From contig JABBOT010000013.1 of NCBI GenBank assembly GCA_016165875.1, positions 14,336,014-14,400,013 of the forward strand: a DNA stretch of 64,000 nt, read 5' to 3'. This stretch comes from Acanthopleura granulata. Taxonomy: Eukaryota > Mollusca > Polyplacophora > Chitonida > Chitonidae. The translations under genes were made by a program, and so were the position numbers. A model generated the notes under the pieces. The model searched no databases. It saw only the letters and a program-made list of their open reading frames with translations, and was not told the origin of the DNA. Below, piece after piece: positions 18,240 through 29,168 of this stretch (positions within the stretch are counted from its first letter, which is position 1; the number at the start of each line of letters is the position of its first letter).

Positions 18240-19029
18240 GAATTTTCATATGACTTAAATGTACACACCTCTCACCAAAAGATCTTGTGCAAAATATCTT
18301 TTGGGGGGCACGACTTCATTCAGGGTTAAAACAAGAGCTTTCTCTTTTGTTTACATGAACTCTTAAGCACACCAATTTTGAAGAAATAAATGTTACCTTG
18401 ATTAGCGTGGCAGTTGTAGTGTTAGTGGTCAATTAACACACGTTAACACACGCGGTCAGATGTCCACAGTTTAAATTAACAAAGCAGAGGCTGCCTGCTA
18501 ATGGCATGGAAAGAGTTAAATCCGAGCAGCGCCAATACTGCGATAATATTGGCGATCGTAATCAAAGACAAAAGATCACACGTATCTTGTGAAACCCGGT
18601 CTGTTCACAATTTACATAGACTAGGCTTTTATCTACCTGTTTATCTTAACGCACAAAAAGTAACACCTTTCATAGGCGTAGACGCCACATCGAACCACGG
18701 ATTTTATTCAGCAGATAACCATCTTTATGCGCCATACACACAATAAACTAAAGAAGATATTGTCCGCGCGATATGTGTTGCCTGTCAACCATTTTCAGCC
18801 TCTATTATAAAATGTCTTTGAAACGGAGATTACTGGATTAGTACGCTACCTGACTATTGGCCAGGGCATCTCTGTACGCGAGAATGTTTTCCGGTTGTTG
18901 AAACGACACCAATAGAATTCACTGACGTAGGTAATGGCGGGGAAAACTTTCTTAACAGATATGTATCTAATGCTAACTACTTTCGCGCCCAGTCCACTTA
19001 CGATTGAGGGGGAGGATGGGCGTGTGAGT
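18240..19029. other. no gene seen
   Basis: No exon with credible splice sites on either strand. I looked here for a third exon of gene B matching gene A exon 3 and did not find one. Confidence 0.35.
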
Positions 19030-19166
19030 TACCGCGAAGGTTCGCCAGCAACCTGTGGATGGTCGTGGGTTTCCTCCCACCATAATGCTGGCTGCCGTCG
19101 CATAAATTAAATAGTCTTAAGTACGGCGTAAAACACTAATCAACTAAGTAAATAAATAAATAAATT
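19030..19166 (+). repeat. SINE family A, 5'-truncated
   Basis: It begins TCGCCAGCAACCTGTGGATG and runs through GTCGTGGGTTTCCTCCCACC to TAAGTACGGCGTAAAACACT and an AAATA tail. Confidence 0.83.
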
Positions 19167-19697
19167 TGCGATTGCCAGTTGAATTAAGCGTCGAAACTCG
19201 TCTAATACGGTATACTATATCCTAAAATAACAAGTAATCGGAGATAAGAGTGACATAAGAGCCTAAATAATACCATTCATAAAAGACAACTATTATAATA
19301 ATTTTTAATCTGATTAATTTTGAATCTGAACATTTGATCGTTTATAATGTCGGTGTCGCACAGATCAATATTCTTGAGCTTCGCTCCATCCATGGGTGGA
19401 TGCGCTAATGTGGACATTGTTGGCACCCGTACTTCGGTCTTGTAATTAGTGATTTATTTTGTTCAGACATTGACTGAACGTGTATATATTTCAGCTCCCA
19501 AACTGAACTGTTTCGATGCTTGAATTAAGTAAACAGTGAAAAATATTTGAATAAGGTGTCAAGATATAGTCATAAAATAAATAAAGAAATAAAAAAATAA
19601 AAATTTAAAAATATAAATAACTAATCAACATGTAATTAATTTATGCTTCTACAAATCAATGACTTCTGCATGTTTGTATTTTCTTCTAAATGCTTAC

Positions 19698-20631
19698 CTC
19701 ACTTCCTTCAGAATTGACGTTAATTCTTCATTTTGCTGCTTTAGCACTTGTACTTCAGCCAAGGTCCCTTCCAAGCCAGACCGAACGTTCCGCCATTTTG
19801 ACTCGCAGTCCTCTGCCTGGTACATTGCCAGAGTGATGCAGACCAGGATGGCTGTCCACATGATCGCGATACAACTGAATGCTTTCCAGCTCTGATAATC
19901 TTCCCCTGGCTCTCCATTCTGCAACAACAACGTCGTCAAACTGAACAGAGTTTAGTCCGTGAACAGGTCAATTCAAACCTGCAGATCACTTACAGTATGT
20001 AGGCTATAATAATACCAGTGGATCTTCATTGAGGACAACGGTATGACAGCACGACAGTGGTGCGATTGATAGAGCTCTTTGTCTCAGATAAAAAAACTGG
20101 TTCTGTCACAAATATACGTGACCATGAGTCATGTTAAAAGTCCTACTCTTAACTAACAAACATTTGAGAGAAACTAGAGCCGATGTAAACAAAGGTCTTT
20201 ATCTATTCGACTGGTTGGGAAAACTCCGTCTGAATCAGACTATTTACATTTGGGTGCAAGTAATAGAAAAAAAACCCCAAAACCAGATCCGAGCGAGTTT
20301 AACTTTCGTTTCCGAAAGCCTAACTTACAGCTACCAGCGGAGATTAACAACGCGCGGATTTAAGCCTGTAGGATTTGACCGGATATCCCTCAAAGTGGAG
20401 CTGTGATCGCTGGATTGACGACCGCGCCGGCCAGGTGAGATTCCATACTCCTCACAGCAAATGCCACGCAGCAAAAATCTGTTTCTGAACCCTTGTTTCT
20501 ATATTAATACGGTCTCTTTGTCAAACATGATTCGAAAGGAAAACCTGACACAATTCAAATAATGTATGTAGCTATGTATGCTTGGGTTTTACGTCTTACT
20601 CAACAATTTGTCAGTTATTAGGAATTCTTAG

Positions 20632-20668
<37 letters not shown>

Positions 20669-23600
20669 TGTGTTTTTTTGCGGCAGGGCGAGTCCATGCC
20701 GCCAAAGCGCTGCTGCCACTGGAACATCATGCCGAAGACACCAGGCATGACACCCCATTCAATCACATTATACTAAGGCCGGGCCGTCCAGTCCTGTTTC
20801 ATTGCCCTAACCTCTCAGTGCTGAGCGCTAAGCATGCAGGAAAAACTACCATTTTTTGGTATGACCCGACCAGGATTGATCCTGGATGTCCTGACCCCTG
20901 GTACACGCTTCAAGCAGACGGTCACCGAGGCGATCACTCAAATAATGATTGTTGGTCCGTGCGATGACATCAGTATTCAAGCCTAAACAAGCTTACGTGT
21001 GTCACACAGATTTATATTAATGGGGTCAGGGACGTCCATAACCGGGGGGATTAGCACGCCAGCCCGGCTTAATGACCCGGGTGCCTCTCACCAATGCGGT
21101 GGCTGTGAGTTCAATTAAGACCAGCTCATGCTGGCTTCCTCTCCGGTCGTACGCGGGAAGGTCCGCCAGCAACCAGTGGATGGTCGTAGGTTTCCCCGCC
21201 TTTGCCCCTTCTCTTCCAACCATGATGCTGGCCACCGTCATATAATGGGAAAAAATCTTGGGTAGCGCGTAAATACCAATCAAATAAATGAATGAATATA
21301 TATTAAAGGCTTATGTTAAAAGCCATGGGCGTAGTGAACGGCGCATACGTTGTGAGGAGTGCATTGAGCTTCGTTACGTCACTGATGTCCGCTGGCAGGA
21401 AGCCGATAATGTGGAATTCATCCGCTACTTTAAACGCGTGCCAGCCCGGCCTTGTACTAAGCACAGATGAAATTTCAGTCTAATCTTTAACGTCTACCTG
21501 AGCAGTTTTATTATCGGCTGTCATTGCTCGCATTACAGGTAGGTTAGCATATACGACGGAGAATATCAAGGTCATTTGTATATCCATGTATAGTACAGGG
21601 CTCATCGGATTCTTGACGGGAACACAGACAAGGTTGACGTTGTCTCCCTTTTTTAGTTGAAAGTCCTAATTGTTACAATAAAACCAGGAAACGAGAATAA
21701 AAGGAAATACCAGCAAACTGACAAGGGAAAATGCTGTGTTTTGTGCGTCATGACACATCGAGGAATTTTTATCCCATACTGCACGCGGAAAGAGGCCTAC
21801 ACGGAACCAACGAGTTTAATTTATCTTCACCAGAATATGTAATTATTTAGTTATAACAATGGACCTACCCTAAATGGCCTAAAATGTCGTCCATGATTAA
21901 GTTGCTCATTGTTCCTATCCTGAGAGCTCTGCGGATTTTGGAAAGATGTTTCGAGATTTGCTCGGAATTTGGGATGATATCCTACTGGAAAAATGTAAGT
22001 TTTAACACCTAAATTCCACACGATTCTCGACAACATTGTTAGAGACGAGTTAAACAAACGGATCTATGCGCACACGAAATCGGCCTTCATATCATCTGTT
22101 GGCTATCGTAGAACATTCACTTTAACATTGTAAATTACGGCATGGACATGTAAAAGTCATATGTCTTGGCATCGATATACGTATCTTGTTTCGTAACGAT
22201 TTATGTATTTATTTATTTGACCCGTGTTTTGTGTAAAAACTCAAGAGCACCTTACTTATTCGACGGCAGCCTGTATTATGGTGGGAGTAAAACCAGACAA
22301 AGCCCGCTGGGGAAACCCAGGACCATCCGCTAGGTCTCATATCAACCCAATAATTCGATGACAGCTTATAAATGGAGCAGTGCGTAATTAAGATTAAGTA
22401 TACGTGAGATAATGCTTTTGTCGAAGCAAAAAGAAATAATATCCTGTCCATTCTTATACACAGGTATACTTAGATCTCTCTGTGAACTGTACCTAACACT
22501 CACCAGTTGGTTTCCGTGGGTCTCTGTCTGGTTTCCGCTCACCATAATGCCGGCCACCGCCGTATGAGTGAAATATTCTTGAATATGGCGTGAATCGCCA
22601 AGCAGATCAATAAATAAACCTGTTCAAGTGGCCACTCCTTACTGTACAAATTCTTCTACATAAAGTTTATTACTCTCTCTGTTTTCGTGTGACATCGTAC
22701 ATGTACAACTGAATCCTACTCGAACATTGTCCTGCCATCGTGGCCGGACTATACCGCCATGGTCTGGCGATAGTGCCACGGTCCGACCACAGCTGACCCT
22801 TATCCACTCCCTCCCGCTCCCGATCACAATGTACCAGCTTTTTATGTTTTGTTTGTTAGGAACCTATTTACGGCAAATTCACCGTACCTTCATGTAATGG
22901 GAAAAGTATTTTTTTCTCTCTCAGCATTTTTTTTTTTATGCAGAATACTAGCATGTAGCATCGGTGTTTGTAGCCTACTGAAGAAGGCTTTTTTTTAATA
23001 CAAAATTATGCATACACCGAGCACAATAACAAAGTGTGCTGAGAACATACAGTGAAAATACAGCGAATGAAACCGTGAGGTCAGCAATCTGCAGTCGTCT
23101 AAATAAGTTACATTGTTGGAGGATTTCTCTGCTGACTTTGTACATGGTATATGTAGGCAGACTGATGAAACTGGACGTCTTTGTAGAGTAAAATTATGTC
23201 GGCCTGTGGAAATGGACTTTAATATTGCTACACATTTCATCGATCTGAATATTAGCTATAAAACTGCACGGTATATGTTACAGACACATTTAAGGTGCAC
23301 ACATGTACTTGTTTTCAGTGTCGGTAATATCATCCAGTGATAATTCGCCCACGGTGGTACCATGATGGTGCTATGATGAGCACATCTTGATGGGATCATG
23401 CGACCATGATGTACGGACAGTCGATCACCATCCGACCATCGTGGGTCCTATATGCGCGGACTGTAGAGCCATGATGGTCGTAGCATATTAGGGTAGGATC
23501 CGCCTGTACTGTAGGCCTATACTTTTAAAGTCTTCTATGTGTATACATATGACAAAGTTTGACTGGTTGTTGAAAAAGTTCATAGAGTTTCCACCGGAAT

Positions 23601-24302
23601 GCAAATCTCCGAACAAATTAACAACATCAGTTGTTCAAGGACATGTTCAAGGGACCAACATGAATACTTTATTCATGGTGGGAACATTATGGTGGGAGTA
23701 GACTAGGCAAAGCGTGGGCGTTTGTTCCAGCAGCCGGTGTCACCGCCATGCATGTATGCGCCCCTATATGGAATTCCCTTGTTGTTTTTTGTCTTTTTAA
23801 GGGAGGGGAGGGATGTATGTGTGTGCGGGGGGGGGGGGTATACATGTTCCCTAGTCTGCTTACCTGCCAGTATGCTTGGATATATTTTCGCTCGGGTGCC
23901 AACGCGTCCGAAGTGGTTATCGCCGCAAAATGATCCGAGAGCTTCTCACCAATGCTGTCACTATGAGTTCAAGTCCAGCTCATACAGTATTCCTCATTGG
24001 TCGTGCGCGGAGAAGTCCTCCACTATCCTACAGATGGCCGTGGGTTTCCCCCGGGCTCTTACCGATTTTCTAGCACCATAATACTGGCCGCCGTCGTGTA
24101 AGTGAAATGTTCTTGAGCACAGCGTAAAAAGATCAATCAAATTGAGGGTTGAATCAAACATTTACACTCAGCACACAACTAAAATGGATATAGTCTACAT
24201 GTATAACCACATTTGCCAGCAATTGCGTACCATTACATACGCATTACCCATACAGGTGTTTAGACTTACCGGAGCGGTTAACGGAAGCTGTGACTTGTTC
24301 AT
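19698..24302 (-). CDS. gene B: paralogue of gene A, type II membrane protein with coiled-coil stem (3' end not found)
   Basis: Two exons are read on the minus strand: 24302-24270 (11 codons, then GTAAGT) and 19918-19698 (after TTGTTGTTGCAG, ends AG then GTAAGC). Exon 1 has the same coding length as gene A and the same phase. Exon 2 is 221 nt, one codon longer than in A. The products align along their whole length: a polar tail, one membrane span (WTAILVCITLAMY in B, WTVILVCITLTMY in A), a conserved Cys and Trp (DCESKW / ECQSKW), then a coiled coil with VLKQQNEEL. A signal-anchor, Golgi-type topology is inferred. The FUT8-like N-terminus reading is tentative. No third exon or catalytic domain was recognised below 19698. 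The first intron is about 4.35 kb, close to that of gene A. Confidence 0.58.
20570..20935 (-). repeat. SINE family B, near full length, with (TA)n expansion
   Basis: Tail TATGTATGCTTGGGTTTTAC, then an internal (TA)15-type microsatellite at 20635-20665, the body AGTCCATGCCGCCAAAGCGC, TCACATTATACTAAGGCCGG and the tRNA-like head (CACCGAGGCG end). It lies in intergenic/upstream sequence inside gene B intron 1. Confidence 0.85.
20635..20666. repeat. (TA)n microsatellite
   Basis: An uninterrupted alternating TA tract inside the family B SINE. Confidence 0.9.
21028..21300 (+). repeat. SINE family A, full length
   Basis: Diverged head at about 21036 (CATAACCGGGGGGATTAGCAC), GGTGGCTGTGAGTTCAA, GGTCCGCCAGCAACCAGTGG, 3' domain with TCTTGGGTAGCGCGTAA and an AAATGAATG tail. 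Confidence 0.83.
21301..22199. other. no gene seen
   Basis: Gene B intron 1. Short frames at 21288-21842 have no paired splice sites and no recognisable features. Confidence 0.4.
22200..22335 (-). repeat. SINE family A, truncated
   Basis: TTATTTATTTGACCCGTGTT, CTCAAGAGCACCTTACTTAT, TATGGTGGGAGTAAAACCAG and CCCGCTGGGGAAACC keep the family order. The head is lost. Confidence 0.78.
22495..22618 (+). repeat. SINE family A, 5'-truncated
   Basis: GTTTCCGTGGGTCTCTGTCT, CATAATGCCGGCCACCGCCG and TTGAATATGGCGTGAATCGC lead into an AAATAAA tail. Confidence 0.78.
22619..23880. other. no gene seen; scattered CCATGATGGT-like words
   Basis: Gene B intron 1. At 23345-23490 and near 22735-22790 short words such as ACCATGATGGT and GACCATCGTGG recur in both orientations, perhaps a very degenerate tandem repeat. 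A G11 run lies at 23826-23838. A small family A SINE remnant (GGGAACATTATGGTGGGAG) lies near 23680-23700. Confidence 0.4.
23885..24145 (+). repeat. SINE family A, near full length
   Basis: CACTATGAGTTCAAGTCCAG (B-box region), GATGGCCGTGGGTTTCCCCC, GCCGCCGTCGTGTAAGTGAA and TTGAGCACAGCGTAAAA. It ends about 160 bp before gene B exon 1. Confidence 0.85.
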
Positions 24303-24440
24303 AGCTGGATAACCTGCCTCACACACGCATGCACACCTGTGGTCAGTCGTACAGGTGACATTAGGCCTCATCAGATAACGTCAGCTGACCTGTCCTCACC
24401 TATGCCCACCTGTAATTACGTTTGCAGGTGAGAATTTCTG
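24303..24440 (-). promoter_or_regulatory. 5' leader/proximal block of gene B conserved with gene A
   Basis: Reverse complement of the block described at 5545-5650. It has an extra insertion of about 25 bp relative to A (GACTGACCACAGGTGTGCAT on the minus strand). An upstream ATG here is out of frame with the main start and would form a short uORF. Confidence 0.55.
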
Positions 24441-25850
24441 CCATTTACTTCGCGTGTAATATTAATCAACACACGCCCGAACATACACACTACCCCCTTC
24501 TCTAGCCCATCACAACTGGTTCAAAGGCCGTGGGTTTTTACGTCATTAATTTGTAGGACTACAGTGTGCAAGCCAGATATTGGTTTCCAGTGATGTATCT
24601 GTAAGCATGCGCAGCAAGGGTGACGTGTGGGATAAGCACGTGGACATACAGGCTTTTAATCTGTCAGGTACTTTGGCGGCAGAGCATGATATGACTCAGT
24701 TATATGTCTATGTGTATTTTGTTTTTAGCGTTTCAATTTGAAACTAAGCTCCAGTATGCCACATGTAATGTTTGAGGTGCCAGCCACGAATTTGGTTGAA
24801 TTGTGTGTGGCTACCGAGGGCAAGAGTGCTCTGGCATAGCCACGTGGCTTTGTTTCTCTTGCGCCCCCCCCCCCCAAATAATCCCTCTCACTTGTAACGG
24901 AGTATTTTAAATAATGTGTAAACTTTCTTTTTCATACCTTCTTTTAAGTTTGTGATTGAAGGAGAATACCGGGGAAGTGTAACGTAAATTGTAGTGAAAA
25001 GAGTAAGGTTTGAAGATTTGAAACACAGCATTCGATGATTTTTTAGAAGTTCTTTAAGAAATATATGCTTCTTCGTCGTAAGCTCATACAGCTGTCAGAA
25101 GACGCCTATATTTTACCGAGCCGATGCTAACTGATTGACGTGAATCGGGGCCCTGCGCTCTCTAGCGATATCAAGCTCGCCTGTATTAGACATGCTATGT
25201 GTGTAGCCGAAATCTGCACACCGTGGCAGCTTGCCAGTTCTTTGCTGTCTGTGTACTCACAAAACAATGAGACAGCAGCCTCCAGAATTCACATCCGTTG
25301 GATGTATGACCCGCGTTAGGTACTTTCAAAAGATACAATGGTGATGATTTGAGCGACTGATTCATGCCATATCCGCTCTTCGGGCTTTTCCTAATCCTTC
25401 GTTCTGATTGATCGAAATTATTTTCACAGTTACTTCCCCATTTACAGGGAGATATTTATTATCCGCCACTGAGTGTGTGCTGTGACCTACCTTAAAATTT
25501 GTTTCCTCGGAATTAAAAAAGTCTAAAAAAAAAATTGAAGGTTGGTTTGAAATCCTCAGTCCATACTCTTATACCACTAATTACCCAACACTTCCCTGGT
25601 GTTCTCCTTTAAAGGGCTTAAAATGACAAGATGGGCTTTACGGTAGAAATCCGTCTTCAATAAGGAGACACCTTCCGATTAAGGCCCAAAATAACAATAA
25701 AATTGACACAAAAAGCTTAAAAAGATCTAGTAAATTTTGCTTTCCACCCGGTTTCCACTGGCCCTTAATTTGCTGGCTGCTTCTGACGTGTTGCTCTGGT
25801 CGCAGCTGATATGGACTGAACCACTTACGTCACCTCAAGCTGGTTCACCG
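24441..25850. other. no gene seen
   Basis: Upstream of gene B on its strand. A C10 run lies at 24867-24876. No open frame of note was found on either strand. Confidence 0.45.
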
Positions 25851-25852
25851 CA

Positions 25853-25940
25853 GCTTTATTTATTTATTTGATAACACGATGCTCAAGAATTTTTTGTGCG
25901 TGAAGGAGACCGAAGTAAACCACTGATCACTGGCAAGTTA
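25853..25940 (-). repeat. SINE family A, strongly diverged fragment
   Basis: TTTATTTATTTATTTGATAA, ACGATGCTCAAGAATTTTTT and GAGACCGAAGTAAACC follow family A order with many changes. Confidence 0.5.
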
Positions 25941-26039
25941 CTGGTGAACTACTTGTGATTTACGGATATGCACACCATATCGATGGGAGAAGGGATCTAC
26001 AGATTCCCTGTCCAGGGCCTGGGTACCTTCAAGTAGGAC

Positions 26040-26440
26040 TACTGGTAATTACTACGCTATAGATTTGTTCCTACAGCAATGGTAGAGTGTAATTACTATA
26101 CTTTCGGCAATAATAATTACTACACGATAGGTTTGTTACTACAGCAATGGTATTTATTATACTTTCGAACCCTTACTGTATACAGTAATAATAATTACCA
26201 CACTATTGGTTTGTTACTACTGCAATGGTATAATTTACTATAGTTTCGGCCCATTTCTATATACAGCAATAATAATTACTACACTGTAGGCTTGTTACTA
26301 CAGCAATGGTAATTGTTATTCTTTCGGCCCTTTACTGTATAGAGCAATAATAGTTATTACATCAGCAATGGTATTTACTCTGCTTTCGGCCTGTCACTAT
26401 ATACAGCATATAAGAACTACTGCACTACAGGTTGGTTACT
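26040..26440. repeat. tandem repeat, about 70-80-bp unit
   Basis: Five to six diverged units share TTGTTACTACAGCAATGGTA, TTTCGGCCC, ACTGTATACAGCAATAATAA and TTACTACACTATAGG words, with CAGCAATGGTA near 26074, 26143, 26219, 26302 and 26363. Confidence 0.85.
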
Positions 26441-27115
26441 ACAACGGGAAACCTTTCCCGTCTGTTGTAATACGCCGCCAGCTTGTTCAGCCTGGTGTTC
26501 ATTCCCACACCTATGATGACAGCTTGAGGCAAAGCTGCTATATAACTCATCTTATTGCAAAAGAACAACAGTCAATTCAGCTTAGACCCGAAGAGCAAAT
26601 GCGCGGGAAAGTATACCCTTTTGGGGTTTAACTAGCATTCCATACATGGACGAGAATCCGCGTAATATACGTACATAGATGTAAATAAGGAAAAGTAAGA
26701 GCCCTCGCGTGATATCTCACGCAAGCTTTTAAATCTTTTGGGGAACAGGTATGTCTTTCTTCCTGTTTTATTTTCAAATTTTGTTGTTTACGTCACTGAC
26801 ATTTGAAGCCACACTCCAGACATTTTCACGTACACACGAATTATGTTTATGATATCCAGTGCAAAATAAAGATTAACTGAAACTTTTTGTATTGCACAGG
26901 TAGCCCCCGAGGTATTTTCACTGACAATTAGGTGATGACGTACAGAAATACAAAGATTAAATTGTGGCTAGACATATTACATAACGCAGCTCAATCGACA
27001 TCTGAACTTATCTCTGTGTAAACTGCAATGAACATTGGTGACAGCTTATTTCAGTAGTTGAACACACTCAAAATAAACACGTCTTGGTGTTTTTTTTATT
27101 AATCGCCATATTTAA
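26441..27115. other. no gene seen
   Basis: The frame at 26368-26631 starts inside the tandem repeat and has no recognisable features. Confidence 0.4.
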
Positions 27116-27116
27116 T

Positions 27117-27203
27117 AATTTATTTACTGATTTGATTGGTGTTTTATGCCGCACTCAAGAATAATTCACTTATTCAACGGCCAGCAGCATTATGGTGGGA
27201 GGG
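27117..27203 (-). repeat. SINE family A, truncated
   Basis: TTTGATTGGTGTTTTATGCC, CACTCAAGAATAATTCACTT and AGCATTATGGTGGGAGG. The copy stops abruptly there. Confidence 0.8.
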
Positions 27204-28825
27204 TTAATAATTAAAGAGGCGAGGTTATTATATCTGATATGTTAGTAAACACTTATTTTGATATTTGTTCATTGAACTACCAGCGTTTATTGTAAATATT
27301 TACCACAGTTATTTACTATGCGGAAATGTCGCATGTTCACTGTAATAAACATATCTCTTTAATTGATTCCTTTGATAGTGTTTATGAATGAACACTAGGA
27401 CGTGTTTGTTAAGTGTAACTCAAATTTATGCACTAAACCCTTATCTATGTCTTAAATGAACTGCATGCAGTCAGTCTCTGTCCTCCGTGCAACGGAAATC
27501 TTGTAAAATGTAGATATGACAATTAAGGTAGACAGTTTTGTCGAATGCGCATGACCACGATTTCTTCCCTGCGAGACAAGAAAACCCACGTGCGTGTGTT
27601 ACAAGGATTGTAACCATGCAGGAAGAAACCACTCACACATAATACAGCAAATTCCATGCATTTTATGTGACTTTTTGATTATGCCCTTAAAGGAACAGAC
27701 CACATTGTCGCTAAACAGGCTGTAACATGCTGTTTCCACATTAAATACAAATACAGACGTTGTACTGCACATGTATTCACGTAGAATGTAGACATGTAGA
27801 CCTAGCAATCAGAGGATGTTTTGCAGCTAAAAAAATTCTGTGACGTCACTGTTTCAATGTGGTTCAAAAAGTCCACGGTAGCACCTCATTATTTACTTCC
27901 GCTAATAATCACTCTTAAAAATGCCAAAAAATAACGAACATTTAGAATCAGCAGGAAATTGCCTTTCAGATGATGCGTACTTTCTAAAAATGTGGTCGTT
28001 CCTTTTAAATTGTATACATGGATTCGAAAACGATAGAAAAAGACTCATAAAACCTAGAACTAAGCTTAATCCTGGACCGTCGCCAAAATTATTGTTTGTC
28101 CTCTGTTCTACGCCTGCGTAGTTATGCGCAATTGGGACCGCTAACTGGTAAACTGATAAAGCCACGTTAAGCCTCGTACACACAGCTTGCGTGAAGTTCT
28201 AATCAACATAAGCTTAGGGTTTCGTGAATTTACGTCACGTCAACGCAGCAGTCATAATATCACCAAGCCACGTATATAGACCAGTGGGATAATGAGTCCT
28301 CGGCACCAAGTTCATTACGCCTAATTTGTTTCATTAACAAGCTGAGGGCTATTCCGAAGTCCACTGATGGCGGGCATGGTTATTGACACCCGTTTGGTGT
28401 GTGGAATATTTTACTGTGGAATAAGACCCTTCGCAAGTGAACCATAACGAAAGTGCTATACGTCTATTATAGTCTACAGAGATCCGTTCTTTACCAGTGG
28501 TGTCATGTCTAGCTGCCTCGTGTGCTTAGTATTTACTTTTCACAATGAACGTCAGAGAAGCAGGTATTAGGATCTGCCATATTAGGAAAGTGCAAATTCG
28601 TTTTCAACGACCGTTATAGACTTCGCGAACGGCCGTACGAGCCTGGGTTGTCACTAAGGCCCCATTTAACGAAAGAGCCCGGGAAATGCACGAATTTCCT
28701 GTTGAAGAGCGGGGTTGCATCCTCATTTCGGTTGCAGCGAACATACGGCTGCACGTGTTAAAATATACATATTGTATGTATATTACCCGCATTAACTGTA
28801 TTGTGAGTGTTTGTAAATATGTCTG
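27204..28825. other. no gene recognised
   Basis: Overlapping frames on opposite strands at 27902-28183 cannot both be genes, and neither has splice or domain support. The palindrome GTGACGTCAC occurs at about 27841-27850. Confidence 0.35.
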
Positions 28826-28828
28826 TCT

Positions 28829-28830
<2 letters not shown>

Positions 28831-28876
<46 letters not shown>
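28831..28876. repeat. (AT)n microsatellite
   Basis: An alternating AT tract of about 44 bp. Confidence 0.95.
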
Positions 28877-28878
<2 letters not shown>

Positions 28879-29104
28879 TCTGTTAGGTTTTGTACCTTTC
28901 TTATTACTTAAGCACATCAATTTTTCTTTCACTTTGACATTACCTTCATGGTCTCTTTATATGTCTAGGCGTATTTTTTTTTCAACGTTTTTTTTGTAAT
29001 TTGTACTTTGATCCTCATTGTACTCTGTATGTACATTTGCACGTGTTTCTACGAGCAATAAATCTTCCAGAATAGGGCAAAATCTACAAGAGAATTAAGT
29101 CCAA

Positions 29105-29168
29105 TATCTTATATGACGGCGGCCTGCGTTATGTTGGTAGGACCGGGCAGAGCTCAGCAGCCATGGCG
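29105..29168 (-). repeat. SINE family A, small remnant
   Basis: CTTATATGACGGCGGCCTGC, GTTATGTTGGTAGG and ACCGGGCAGAGCTC survive from the 3' and central domains. Confidence 0.6.

Noticed and set aside
27902..28183. ORFs of 93 and 66 codons on opposite strands
   Set aside because: No domain, no splice signals, mutually exclusive; likely chance.
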